Origin: Clostridia bacterium
GTDB taxonomy: Bacteria; Bacillota; Clostridia; Oscillospirales; Acutalibacteraceae
NCBI GenBank assembly: GCA_017461625.1
Contig: JAFTXJ010000005.1
Location: 16,405-80,404, forward strand
DNA: 64,000 nucleotides
Direction: 5' to 3'
Shown: positions 8,910 through 17,860 of the stretch, in pieces
Layout: every line of letters starts with the position of its first letter
Position numbering within the stretch: the stretch's first letter is position 1
Made by a program: the position numbers and the translations under genes
Notes under the pieces: generated by a model
Seen by the model: the letters and a program-made list of their open reading frames with translations, nothing else
Told to the model about the DNA's origin: nothing
Database searches by the model: none

Positions 8910-10664
8910 CTAAGCCTCAACGGTTGCAAGGGCAGCTCTGATTTGCTGATTATATTCATCAAACATTTCGAGCCTATCGTTGGGGATATTGTTTTTAATC
9001 TGAATAAGCTTATCGAAAATACCTGTTGCAGTGATTTTTGAAAGCGGAATTTGTTTTGTTACCAGTTCTTTTGCAAGATGATGCAAAAGAAGAATGGTCT
9101 GCATCATTTTAAGCTGCTTTGAAAGGGTAACGTATGTGTCAATATCAATAAGTGCATTCTGCTGAAGAAATCCTACCCGGATTACTCGTGCTGTTTCAAT
9201 AATCAGCTTCTGGTCATCAGGCAAAACATCCGAGCCGATAAGCTTTACAATTTCCATAAGATTTTTTTCTTCTGCAAGAATGGTGCAAACTTCATTTCTG
9301 CAAGCGACAAAATCCTCACCCACGTTTTCTGTGTACCATGGTGAAAGGTCGCTTATATATTCGCTGTAGCTGTCGTTCCAGTTGATTGCCGGGTAATGCC
9401 TTGCATATGCAAGGCTCTTGTCAAGTGCCCAGAAGCAACGGATAAATCTTTTTGTGTTTTGAGTAACAGGCTCAGAAAAGTCTGCCCCTTGCGGTGAAAC
9501 CGCACCAACAATTGAAACAGAGCCTTCGGTACCGTTTAAATTCTGTGAATAGCCTGCACGCTCATAAAATTCTGAAAGACGTGACGGCAGATATGCAGGG
9601 AAACCCTCATCAGCAGGCATCTCTTCAAGTCTGCCCGAAATTTCACGCAAAGCCTCAGCCCAACGTGAGGTTGAATCTGCCATCATCGCTGTATGATAAC
9701 CCATATCACGATAATATTCAGCAATAGTTACGCCTGTATAAATTGATGCTTCACGGGCAGCAACAGGCATATTTGAAGTGTTGGCAATAAGCGTTGTTCT
9801 GTTTGTTAGGGGCTTACCCGTCTGCGGATCAATAATCTCTTTGAACTCATTTAACACCTGAGTCATTTCGTTACCGCGCTCACCGCAACCGATATATATA
9901 ATAATATCGGCATCACACCACTTGGCGAGCTGATGCTGAACCACGGTTTTACCTGCACCAAATCCACCGGGAACTGCAGCAGCACCACCCTTAGCAATCG
10001 GAAACAGAGTGTCAATGCTTCGCTGACCTGTTATAAGAGGTTTGGTAGGGAGCTTTCTTTCAGCAATCGGACGTGGGGTTCTGATTGGCCATTTATGGCA
10101 AAGGGTTAGATTTTTCTTTTCTCCCCTGTCGGTTTCAATAACAACAACGGTATCATTCACCTTATATTTACCGTCAGGTTTTGCTTCAATAACTTTACCG
10201 CTTACATCGGGCGGCACCATGATTTTATGCGTGATAACCTGAGTTTCGGGGCAGGTTGCATATATATCCCCACCGCTAAGAACATCACCCGCTTTTGCTG
10301 TTACAGTAACATCCCACAGCTTATTTTCATCAAGGGGAGCAGGACGTACACCCTTTGGAATAAAAGCACCTGCACAATCCGCAATAGCCTCAAGCGGATT
10401 TTCAATTCCGTCAAAGATATTATCAAGAATTCCGGGGCCAAGCGTAACGCTCATAGGCTGACCTGTTGATTTAACAGGTTCACCGGGTTTTAAGCCGGAA
10501 GTCTCTTCATAAACTTGAATAACAGCCTTATCCTTGTCAAGGCGAATAACTTCACCGATGAGACCCTTTTTCCCAACATAAACCATTTCGGACATTGATA
10601 AATCAGTTCTGCCCAAAACAGTTACAACGGGGCCGTTTATGCCAAAAATCTTATTTTCCTGCAT
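8910..10664 (-). CDS. ntpA: V-type ATPase subunit A (catalytic)
   Basis: 584 residues. It has the intact P-loop GGFGAGKTVVQHQLAKW, the catalytic segment GERGNEMTQVL, the SRWAEALREISGRLEEMPA motif, and the A-type non-homologous insertion near residues 110-200 (IPKGVRPAPLDE, 'KIMVPPDVSGKV'). The first P-loop residue after G is G instead of the usual P (GPFGAGKT in most family members), a small deviation. Start ATG 10664 has SD GGGAGG; that SD overlaps the stop of subunit E, so the two are coupled. It is the site of ATP hydrolysis or synthesis in the V1 head. Confidence 0.97.
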   Translation of the reverse strand: MQENKIFGINGPVVTVLGRTDLSMSEMVYVGKKGLIGEVIRLDKDKAVIQVYEETSGLKPGEPVKSTGQPMSVTLGPGILDNIFDGIENPLEAIADCAGAFIPKGVRPAPLDENKLWDVTVTAKAGDVLSGGDIYATCPETQVITHKIMVPPDVSGKVIEAKPDGKYKVNDTVVVIETDRGEKKNLTLCHKWPIRTPRPIAERKLPTKPLITGQRSIDTLFPIAKGGAAAVPGGFGAGKTVVQHQLAKWCDADIIIYIGCGERGNEMTQVLNEFKEIIDPQTGKPLTNRTTLIANTSNMPVAAREASIYTGVTIAEYYRDMGYHTAMMADSTSRWAEALREISGRLEEMPADEGFPAYLPSRLSEFYERAGYSQNLNGTEGSVSIVGAVSPQGADFSEPVTQNTKRFIRCFWALDKSLAYARHYPAINWNDSYSEYISDLSPWYTENVGEDFVACRNEVCTILAEEKNLMEIVKLIGSDVLPDDQKLIIETARVIRVGFLQQNALIDIDTYVTLSKQLKMMQTILLLHHLAKELVTKQIPLSKITATGIFDKLIQIKNNIPNDRLEMFDEYNQQIRAALATVEA

Positions 10665-10668
10665 AATT

Positions 10669-11259
10669 TTAACCTCCCGTTATACTAAGACCTGATGTAG
10701 CGTAAAATTCTTTTTTCTGCTCACTGAATCGAGCGTCAAGGGTGTCATCAGCACGCAAAGAATTTGTATTATTTACACCTTTGCAGCCACCAAAAACAAT
10801 CTCCTTGTCAGTTTCAACACCCTTGCAAAAAGGTGCTAAAGCTTTTGCAAACTTTTCGTCTTCGGGTCTAATAAAAATTATTGTATCTTCCCCAAGAGCA
10901 GCAACTATGTTTTTAACACTTTTTTCAAGGAAAGCCTGATAACTGTCACTGCCGGTGAAGCTAATAATCCCTTGCCTTACCTTATCAAACACTCTGTTTG
11001 AAATTTCATCACGCTTTGAAAAAATTTGCATCATCATTTCACTGCGTGATTTGTATAAATCGGTGTTACTCTGCTCAGAGAGCTTGCTAACTTCAAGTTT
11101 GGCAACAGCTTTAGCGTTTAACTTGGCCGCTTTGCGAACCCTTTTAAGCTCGTAATCTATAAATTTGTCTGTACCTTTTTTAATTCGTTCACAGCGTGCA
11201 TCAGCTTCGGCAGTTATTGTGCTTACAAACTTTGCCGCTTTTTTTGCATTATTAGTCAC
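10669..11259 (-). CDS. ntpE: V-type ATPase subunit E (peripheral stalk)
   Basis: About 196 residues. The open frame starts at GTG 11274, but that codon is part of the AGGAGG SD region; GTG 11259 (MTNNAKKAAKFV) is spaced 6 bp from the SD and is preferred. A long charged helix (residues 5-95, K/R/E/A-rich) is followed by a small globular C-terminus with SGLSITGG at the end, the arrangement of the E stalk subunit. It pairs with the G/H-type subunit encoded at the head of the operon. Confidence 0.85.
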   Translation of the reverse strand: MTNNAKKAAKFVSTITAEADARCERIKKGTDKFIDYELKRVRKAAKLNAKAVAKLEVSKLSEQSNTDLYKSRSEMMMQIFSKRDEISNRVFDKVRQGIISFTGSDSYQAFLEKSVKNIVAALGEDTIIFIRPEDEKFAKALAPFCKGVETDKEIVFGGCKGVNNTNSLRADDTLDARFSEQKKEFYATSGLSITGG

Positions 11260-11270
11260 GAGGATCCTCC

Positions 11271-11579
11271 TCACTCTATGTTAATACCCACGGTTTCTCT
11301 GATATACTTTGCCAATGAATTTCCACCTGCAGAAGATCCTCTGTCAGGAATCTCTACAAGCAGTGGAGAAGTGTGTGATTTTCTGAAAACTTTTATTGAT
11401 TCATCACACATATCAAACAAAGATTTATTCATCAGAACAATGGCAATATCGCCGTCTTTAACGGCAGTTTCAAGAGCCTGAGCCGCAGATTTTTCATCAT
11501 TCACAATAACGCCATCAATCCCTGCAAGACGCATACCCATTACAGTATCGGAATTATTGCTGATTAAAAACAAACGCAT
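11271..11579 (-). CDS. V-type ATPase subunit F
   Basis: 102 residues, the usual size of bacterial subunit F. It shows an alternating strand/helix pattern: an N-terminal MRLFLISNNSDTVMGMRLAG (the 'G-FRLAG' region of the family), DIAIVLMNKSLFD in the middle, and SPLLVEIPDRG. SD GGGTGAT precedes ATG 11579. This small central-stalk subunit binds D and regulates coupling. Its stop overlaps the long form of the subunit E frame. Confidence 0.88.
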   Translation of the reverse strand: MRLFLISNNSDTVMGMRLAGIDGVIVNDEKSAAQALETAVKDGDIAIVLMNKSLFDMCDESIKVFRKSHTSPLLVEIPDRGSSAGGNSLAKYIRETVGINIE

Positions 11580-11591
11580 TTCATCACCCGT

Positions 11592-11954
11592 TTAAATCTT
11601 GTTAAGAATGAGGATTGAAATAACAACGCCGAAAAGTGCAATTGACTCACCCAAAGCAACAAAGATAAGAGATTTACCAAAAGATTTGGGGTCTTCACTT
11701 GTGGCAGCAATAGCAGCGGGGGCAGCAGCAGCAATGGCAATACCGCCACCGATACCTGCAAGACCGGTTACAACTGCGGCTGCAAGGAGTCCGAGACCGT
11801 TTGATGAAGTTTCTGCAGTTTCTTCAGTGGTTTCAGCCTGTGATGCTTCAGCAGCAGGAACTTCTTCAGCAGCCATTGCTGTTATTGAAAATGTGAATGC
11901 AAAAAGCATCATAAGCATAATTGCAACGATTTTTTTAATATCAAACTTTTTCAT
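11592..11954 (-). CDS. ntpK: V-type ATPase membrane rotor subunit K, single hairpin with signal peptide
   Basis: 120 residues. Residues 1-28 form a classical signal peptide (KK, a hydrophobic core MLMMLFAFTF, then TAMA). An acidic Ala/Glu/Thr linker follows at residues 29-52. A single two-helix hairpin spans residues 54-117: a Gly-rich first helix (GLAGIGGGIAIA), a polar SEDPKSFGK loop, and a second helix with the ion carboxylate E103 (VALGESIALFG). Bacterial NtpK is usually a four-helix, roughly 155-residue double hairpin; this one is half that, like an F-type c subunit, and needs signal cleavage or N-terminal insertion. No Gln is evident in helix 1, so the ion (H+ or Na+) cannot be called. 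SD GGAGGA precedes ATG. Confidence 0.88.
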   Translation of the reverse strand: MKKFDIKKIVAIMLMMLFAFTFSITAMAAEEVPAAEASQAETTEETAETSSNGLGLLAAAVVTGLAGIGGGIAIAAAAPAAIAATSEDPKSFGKSLIFVALGESIALFGVVISILILNKI

Positions 11955-11968
11955 AATAATTCCTCCGA

Positions 11969-13987
11969 TTATTTTTTAACTGAAATAATTACCTGAGTGT
12001 CATCTTTTTTGTCAACAGAAAAGGCATTCTTTATTTTAAATAACATACCTCTGTTCTTTCTTCTGCCAACACCCTCAAATGGCTTACCGTCACCTTCATA
12101 GAAACGGCTGAACATTTCATAAAATTCAAGCCTTAATACCTGAATACCTGAAAGCAAACCTTCAAGAGCAATAACGATAACATTGCCCAATACAATAATC
12201 AGCACACTGCCAACCGTCATTTCATCACCTGCAAGTGAGAAGAAAACCATCATCATACCTGCGTGAACGAGCATATATGCACCGATTCGCAAAAATGAAA
12301 CAGTATTGCTGAAATAAGAAAGAATATACTCTATAACTTCAAAGAAATTCTGCATTATAAAGTCGCCCCAGCTTTCGGGCATATATTCGTTTTTATCGTG
12401 GTGGTCAACTTTACCGATTAAAATTTCTTTCATAAACAAAATCGGCAAGCTGATAATTGCCATAGCTATCATAACAGGAACAGGAATAATAGTGATCTTT
12501 GCCATAAAAGCAACCACTGCGCTAACACCTGCAAGATAAAGAATTATACCTGCCACACCGTTTTGGCTGAACAAGGCTTCACCGTATTTTTTCGCCTTTA
12601 AACAAAGGAAAACATTGAGCCCCATTGAAACAATAACCAGTGCAATACCTATGCCGATCGCAAGAATGAGCACCGTATTTATGCTTTCCATAACTTCAAG
12701 AGGCTTGCCCTCCCATCCAAAAGCATGATAAACAGGGTCAAGCAAATGTTCAAAGCCGAACACCGAACCAACCAGGAATCCGAAAAGCATTGACGAAATT
12801 CCGCAAGGAACAACAATCTTGGCAATTTTGATACCTTTTAATTTATATATGATGTATCCGCCCAAGGCAAGCACAAAACCCTGACCCACGTCGGCAAACA
12901 TTATGCCAAAAAGGAGTGTGAATGTTACGGCAACAAATGGGGTTATATCCACACTGCCGTAAGACGGCAAGCCATACATTTCAACAAACATTTCAAACGG
13001 ACGGAAAATTCTTTTATTTTTTAGCTTAACCGGGGGCTTAGAGCGTGTTTCATCCTTCGCTTCAAACACCTCACAAGCTGTATCCGGCAATTCATCTACC
13101 CTTTGCTTAAACCAGGCAAATCCGCTTTCAGGCACCCAACCGACCATAAGGAACATTGAGCCTGTTCGCTTATCTTTAACAGCATAACGGCGAAGATCAA
13201 AGGCTGTGCTTAATATTTTTAAATGAGCGTAAATACTTTCACAGCGTGAGCGACGGCCTGCCCAGAAATTCTGAATTTCACCGTCAATTTCTGCAAGCTC
13301 TTTTTCAAGATTCTTTTTCTCTTCGGTAAGAGTTTCAACAATCTCTTCAGGTGTTCCTTTTTCAAAAGGAATTCTCAACCTTTCAAAATACAGCGTTGCA
13401 AAAATACGGTCAGCCTCGTCAACCCTTGAAACAGGGGCAGTGTAAACTCCCCAATAATTTTTCTCATCCTGAACACAGGGAAAAAACATAAAACTGTCGT
13501 TATCTTCATATGCTTTGAGCTTGGGATAGCAGTCAATGGGAATGCTGCCGAAACGTATCTTCAAAAATCCGCAGGAAAGAATTTCAGCAACCGATATACC
13601 GAGATTTGAAAAATGACTGAATTTCACTATATTCTCTTTACATTCATCCAGCTTGGTCACAATCGGAGTTCGCCTTGACAGAAGTGACTCCATATCCTCA
13701 ACAATTTCGTCAATATACTCTGTTTCCTGCTCTTCGCTAATCATTTCATTACCGTCAAAGGTTTCCTTTAAAACGATACCTGAAATATTGGCAAGGTCCT
13801 CAATTTTTTGAATTGCTGATACATAAGGATTTTCTTTGGACAATGGCACATAACCCATATGAGCCGAAACATAGTTCATTGCATTTTCCGGATGAAAATC
13901 GCCACTGATACAGCACGATGTTATGAAATCATCAATCTGACTTGTTTTGCCAAGCACTCTGACTAATTTCATTTTTTCTATTGCCAC
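11969..13987 (-). CDS. ntpI: V-type ATPase subunit I (membrane a-subunit)
   Basis: 672 residues from GTG 13987 (SD GGAGG 7 bp upstream). The N-terminal half (1-330) is soluble and coiled-coil rich; the C-terminal half has seven to eight membrane segments. Family hallmarks are PFEMFVEMYGLPSYGSVDIT, FGIMFADVGQGF (the 'GxMxGDxGxG' region), and SYFSNTVSFLRIGAYMLVHAG carrying the conserved Arg of the ion half-channels. It is the stator channel subunit that faces the K ring encoded immediately downstream. Confidence 0.95.
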   Translation of the reverse strand: MAIEKMKLVRVLGKTSQIDDFITSCCISGDFHPENAMNYVSAHMGYVPLSKENPYVSAIQKIEDLANISGIVLKETFDGNEMISEEQETEYIDEIVEDMESLLSRRTPIVTKLDECKENIVKFSHFSNLGISVAEILSCGFLKIRFGSIPIDCYPKLKAYEDNDSFMFFPCVQDEKNYWGVYTAPVSRVDEADRIFATLYFERLRIPFEKGTPEEIVETLTEEKKNLEKELAEIDGEIQNFWAGRRSRCESIYAHLKILSTAFDLRRYAVKDKRTGSMFLMVGWVPESGFAWFKQRVDELPDTACEVFEAKDETRSKPPVKLKNKRIFRPFEMFVEMYGLPSYGSVDITPFVAVTFTLLFGIMFADVGQGFVLALGGYIIYKLKGIKIAKIVVPCGISSMLFGFLVGSVFGFEHLLDPVYHAFGWEGKPLEVMESINTVLILAIGIGIALVIVSMGLNVFLCLKAKKYGEALFSQNGVAGIILYLAGVSAVVAFMAKITIIPVPVMIAMAIISLPILFMKEILIGKVDHHDKNEYMPESWGDFIMQNFFEVIEYILSYFSNTVSFLRIGAYMLVHAGMMMVFFSLAGDEMTVGSVLIIVLGNVIVIALEGLLSGIQVLRLEFYEMFSRFYEGDGKPFEGVGRRKNRGMLFKIKNAFSVDKKDDTQVIISVKK

Positions 13988-14000
13988 AATCAGGCCTCCT

Positions 14001-15038
14001 TTAACAATCTGTTCCTATCGGCAAAGCTCCGATAGCTTCGGGGGGCATCCCGTATCGAACGCCCTCAACTATGTGAATAATGTTTTTTACTTCGTTTTCT
14101 GATAAATAGAAATAGCTTATCATAACCGTTATCGGGTCTGTGCTGTAACGAATTTCTTTATGAAATCTATCATAGAGAATTTTTCGTGTAAATGACTCTA
14201 AAGAATCAAAGCTGTGATTTAAAAAGTGCTTTTTATAATATGTCTGTGAAGCTCTTTGAATAACCTCTCTGGCAGTATCGGCATCAAGCATAGAATTAAT
14301 GTCTTTATCTGTAAAATTGGTATAATTCAGATTAAGAAATCTTCGGATTGTTGCTTTTTCTTCATTTGCAAGGCGTTTGAGGCGATAAATGCGAATCAGG
14401 TTTTCCATATCATTCTGATAGCTGATTATCTCTTTAATATGCTTTTTTTCCTTGCCCTTATATTTTCCAACAACATTTTTTTCTGCTTCCCACAGTTTTT
14501 CGTCAAGGGCACACTCCATTCTCATATATGACCGAGGGTCTTTAAATGTGCCTTCAAATGGCTTGAGCACCTTTTGATATGGGGTGCCCTGCAAAGCGGT
14601 AAGCAAATCATCAAAGCTTCGTGCACTTGCCAGCTTATACAAATCAAGCTCAGAATGTTTATTAAAAAACGGCGGCAAAACCTTAAGATATTCCTCGGGC
14701 TTATCAACCATAAGCAACTGCAAAAAACGCAGTATCTGCTGAATATCATTTTTCATAAGAGTCAGCTTATAAAACTGTTCACCTGCGGAAATTTCATATC
14801 TGCTCACTTTTTCAAATGATTTGAGAATATGAATTTTTAAAAGCTCTTCAACCTGAACTGTGCTGATATCTGAGTTTGCATTCTGAAAAGTTTCGCCATA
14901 CGCTGTTTCAGCTTTAAGATAAGATACTATTTCGTTAACACTTTTTGAATTTATCAGGCTGTCATAGTCTTCTTTTTTAAGCCGTTTACCGTAAAGGGCA
15001 CGGCTTTTTGCCATAATTGCATTTTGAGAAAAGTTCAT
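14001..15038 (-). CDS. ntpC: V-type ATPase subunit C
   Basis: 345 residues, all-helical in appearance, the usual length for bacterial/archaeal subunit C (d-type), which docks the V1 stalk onto the K ring. The FSQNAIMAKSRALYGKRL opening and the closing segment NEVKNIIHIVEGVRYGMPPE match the family, whose members end with a 'N+R.I..G...G...E.I' helix. SD GGTGAG precedes ATG 15038. In the commonest Clostridia layout this gene lies between E and F; here it precedes I. Confidence 0.92.
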   Translation of the reverse strand: MNFSQNAIMAKSRALYGKRLKKEDYDSLINSKSVNEIVSYLKAETAYGETFQNANSDISTVQVEELLKIHILKSFEKVSRYEISAGEQFYKLTLMKNDIQQILRFLQLLMVDKPEEYLKVLPPFFNKHSELDLYKLASARSFDDLLTALQGTPYQKVLKPFEGTFKDPRSYMRMECALDEKLWEAEKNVVGKYKGKEKKHIKEIISYQNDMENLIRIYRLKRLANEEKATIRRFLNLNYTNFTDKDINSMLDADTAREVIQRASQTYYKKHFLNHSFDSLESFTRKILYDRFHKEIRYSTDPITVMISYFYLSENEVKNIIHIVEGVRYGMPPEAIGALPIGTDC

Positions 15039-15070
15039 ATTCTCACCACCTTTTTATAATTTAAGGAAAG

Positions 15071-15382
15071 TTACGCTTCAATAATTTTGCTGAGCATCGT
15101 TTCTACCCATTCATCACATTTTTCACTATAAAGCTTTTCCATTTCATCTTCCGCCGCACGATTGCGAGCCTTAGTCTGTTCAAGCTTTTTGGCAGCTGTG
15201 GTAGAAGATGAACGGTTTCTTCTCATAGCTTCATCAATAGCCTTCTGATTTTCTTCTTTTATTATCTGCTCTTTTCTTTGAGGCAAGGATTCCATTTGCT
15301 CTTTTCTGTATGCCTCGGCTTCCTTCAACTTTTCTCTTGCACGGACATCACTTTTAATTACCTGATTAAGCAAATTTTCCAT
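15071..15382 (-). CDS. V-type ATPase subunit G/H-like coiled coil (peripheral stalk)
   Basis: 103 residues, a nearly continuous charged helix (E/K/R/A-rich, heptad-like from residue 8 to 95) without membrane segments. It is the first gene of the operon, with SD AAGGAG before ATG 15382 and a promoter 33 bp upstream. By position and shape it is the G/H (NtpF-type) partner of subunit E in the peripheral stalk. Sequence alone is not diagnostic because such coiled coils diverge quickly. Confidence 0.8.
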   Translation of the reverse strand: MENLLNQVIKSDVRAREKLKEAEAYRKEQMESLPQRKEQIIKEENQKAIDEAMRRNRSSSTTAAKKLEQTKARNRAAEDEMEKLYSEKCDEWVETMLSKIIEA

Positions 15383-15414
15383 AAGTACTACTCCTTTACC
15401 CTTTATGAAAACTC

Positions 15415-15442
15415 ATTATAGCACCACTAAAATAAAAAACAA
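15415..15442 (-). promoter_or_regulatory. Promoter of the V-ATPase operon
   Basis: Minus strand: TTGTTT (15437-15442), 16-bp spacer, extended TGC-TATAAT (-10 at 15415-15420). It diverges from the promoter of the alpha-galactosidase gene. Confidence 0.75.
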
Positions 15443-15495
15443 TAGTAATATTTCACAAATCATATTAACTTTTATTATCCTTTTTTAAAAAATAA

Positions 15496-15524
15496 TTGCA
15501 AATTTTTTCATTATGATATATACT
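15496..15524 (+). promoter_or_regulatory. Promoter of the GH27 gene
   Basis: TTGCAA (15496-15501), 17-bp spacer, TATACT (15519-15524), then SD AGGAGG and ATG 15553. Confidence 0.7.
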
Positions 15525-15552
15525 AAAACATGTAATGTTAGGAGGTATTTTT

Positions 15553-17259
15553 ATGAAGAAAAAGCTTGCTATTTTTGCCGCAGTTGCCGCTGCCGGTGCA
15601 TATATGCTTAAGAAAAAGCAGACTCCTGTTGAAACAGTAAAAAAGCTTTCAAAATATGTTAAACCAAACGATCAAAAAGGTGAACCATATAACAACGGTG
15701 TAGCGCTCACTCCCCCTATGGGTTGGTCAAGCTGGAACACCTTCGGCAGAGGTGTAACCGAAGAAGTTATTTATGAAACAGCCAAAGCTATGAAAGAAAG
15801 CGGGCTCCTTGAAGCAGGCTACAAATATGTTAACATTGATGACTGCTGGCAGTCTGCAATGAGAACCGCTGACGGTGAATTGCAGACAGACCCCGTAAGC
15901 TTCCCTTCAGGAATTAAAGCTCTTGTTGAAAAAATCAACAAACTCGGACTTAAGGTTGGTATTTATTCATCTAACGGTACACTTACTTGTGAAGATATGC
16001 CTGCAAGCCTCGGCAATGAGCTTAAGGATGCACGCACCTTTGCTGACTGGGGTGTAGAATATTTTAAATACGACTTCTGTCACAGAGTTTATATACCGAG
16101 AGTTGCACCACAGATAGAAAAAATCTCTGTTAAAAACGCTTCGATGGAAAAAGAAGACGTTTATTATGCAAGTGCAGCAATCCTTGACGGTGAAGCAAGG
16201 ATTGAAAAAGACGGCAATCTTATGTCCGGCGAATATCTGACAGGTCTTTCAGATAACGGTGGTGTTGCCACTTTTACAAATATTTATGCACCTGAAGACG
16301 GCGAATACATAATTACGTTTTATATTCGCAAAAAAAGCAAAGTTGCCAAACACCTTGAGCTTGACATTAACGGCGGCAAGCATTATGACATTGATTTCCC
16401 CGAAAATAATATTCACCCTCTCGGCAAGCATCATATAACCGTTGAATTAAAGCAAGGTGACAACATCCTCAAAATGTATAACCCTGTTGCATCGGTTATG
16501 GACAGCTCTGCAATCCAATACAAAAAAATGGGTCAATGCCTCAAACAAGCTGTAAAAGAGGTTGCCGAAAAGAATGGCACCGAAGAAAAGCCCATTGTTT
16601 ATTCTATTTGTGAATGGGGCTTCAATATGCCCTGGAACTGGGGAAGCAGTGCAGGTAACCTCTGGCGTACTACACTTGACATTAAGCCTTATTGGTCATC
16701 AATTCTTGCTATTTATGAAATCAACGTAAATCTTTGGAAGCATGCAGGTCCGGGAGGTTGGAATGACCCTGATATGCTTGAGGTTGGCAACGGAAACCTT
16801 ACTTATGAAGAAAACAAGAGCCATTTTGCCCTTTGGTGTATGATGGCGGCTCCGCTTATCCTCGGCAACGATGTAAGGCACTTTGTTTTCCCTGACGGCA
16901 CTGCCGACAAACATGACAAAATCCTGCAGCTCTTAACCAATAAAAAGCTTATCGCAATAAATCAGGACAAGCTTGGTGTTCAGGCAAGACGTATCAAGGC
17001 TTCACCAACAGGAGATATTCTTGTTAAACCCCTTGAAAACGGTGATGTTGCAGTATGCTTCTTTAACAAATCAAATGAAGAAAAGCTCTTTATCCTTACG
17101 ATGAAAGAGCTTATTGAAAAAGACTTTGTTAACCTTGAAAACAAAGAAGTGTATAAAGTTAAAAACATCTGGGAAGAAACAGAGTTTGATGTTGATTATG
17201 CAATCAGCGAATCTGTTGCTCCCCACGGCACAGCAGTTTTTGTAATCAAGAAAGACTAA
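15553..17259 (+). CDS. GH27 alpha-galactosidase with inserted CBM-like domain, N-terminally anchored
   Basis: 568 residues. An upstream in-frame ATG (15535) is ignored because the SD AGGAGG lies between it and ATG 15553. Residues 4-18 are a short hydrophobic stretch between Lys clusters, so the enzyme is exported and perhaps membrane-anchored. GH27 motifs are clear: TPPMGWSSWN, YVNIDDCWQ, nucleophile D174 in KYDFC, CEWG, probable acid/base D376 in WRTTLDI, GPGGWNDPDMLEVGN and IAINQDKLG. Between the nucleophile strand and YSICEWG lies about 145 extra residues (roughly 178-322). Their pattern (GGVATFTNIYAPEDGEY, LELDINGG, TVELKQGDNILKM) looks like a CBM6/CBM35 beta-sandwich. Likely role: release of terminal alpha-galactose outside the cell. 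Confidence 0.93.
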   Translation: MKKKLAIFAAVAAAGAYMLKKKQTPVETVKKLSKYVKPNDQKGEPYNNGVALTPPMGWSSWNTFGRGVTEEVIYETAKAMKESGLLEAGYKYVNIDDCWQSAMRTADGELQTDPVSFPSGIKALVEKINKLGLKVGIYSSNGTLTCEDMPASLGNELKDARTFADWGVEYFKYDFCHRVYIPRVAPQIEKISVKNASMEKEDVYYASAAILDGEARIEKDGNLMSGEYLTGLSDNGGVATFTNIYAPEDGEYIITFYIRKKSKVAKHLELDINGGKHYDIDFPENNIHPLGKHHITVELKQGDNILKMYNPVASVMDSSAIQYKKMGQCLKQAVKEVAEKNGTEEKPIVYSICEWGFNMPWNWGSSAGNLWRTTLDIKPYWSSILAIYEINVNLWKHAGPGGWNDPDMLEVGNGNLTYEENKSHFALWCMMAAPLILGNDVRHFVFPDGTADKHDKILQLLTNKKLIAINQDKLGVQARRIKASPTGDILVKPLENGDVAVCFFNKSNEEKLFILTMKELIEKDFVNLENKEVYKVKNIWEETEFDVDYAISESVAPHGTAVFVIKKD

Positions 17260-17856
17260 TTATTTAAAATATTTTTCAATTATTTCCACAATCTTAAATC
17301 GAGGTTCATACTTTGGGTTTCGGCTCACAAGTTGAACCTCTTTTTCATTGAGCACATCATCAAGCTCTGTTTTGACCGCCGCAGCAGGAAGGCACAGCGA
17401 CGGAAACATTACGCACCACCAATTCTTGCCTTTACCCTCATCAATAATAACTTTCACCGCCAGATATTTGCCTGCAGGGAGGGTAACTTTTTCGTAAGTT
17501 CTTGTAGCAAAAAACTCTTTTGATAAATTGACACTCACATCATAATCAAATCCGTTTTCTTTGACTGTTTTTTCTGCGACCTGCTCAAGATAATTTAACT
17601 CAGGGGTTAATTTTTTAACGGCATTATCAACATTTACACTACCGTCAAAAACCTCTGCACCCGCTTTTAAAACGGCATCACGCACCTTCAGTTTCAGCTG
17701 TTGGTCTTCATCGCTGTCCGAGGCAGCAATAACGTGAAGCCGCAAAATATCCTGCCTCACATTATCACACGTTACGGCAAAGCTGACGATGTTTAACACC
17801 ATCGACAGAATTACACCGATTATAACTGCAAGCTCAATTTTTCGTGATATTTTCAT
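17260..17856 (-). CDS. spoIIR: Stage II sporulation protein R
   Basis: 198 residues with an N-terminal membrane/signal segment (AVIIGVILSMVLNIVSFAV). Family motifs are RQDILRLHVIAASDSDEDQ, LKLKVRDAVL and NWWCVMFPSLC. SpoIIR is secreted from the forespore and triggers SpoIIGA processing of pro-sigma-E, so its presence argues strongly for an endospore former. The gene converges on the alpha-galactosidase with no gap. Its SD region GGGGGATTTT is the 3' arm of a hairpin (17861-17895), so translation from upstream read-through RNA may be damped. Confidence 0.95.
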   Translation of the reverse strand: MKISRKIELAVIIGVILSMVLNIVSFAVTCDNVRQDILRLHVIAASDSDEDQQLKLKVRDAVLKAGAEVFDGSVNVDNAVKKLTPELNYLEQVAEKTVKENGFDYDVSVNLSKEFFATRTYEKVTLPAGKYLAVKVIIDEGKGKNWWCVMFPSLCLPAAAVKTELDDVLNEKEVQLVSRNPKYEPRFKIVEIIEKYFK

Positions 17857-17860
17857 AGCA

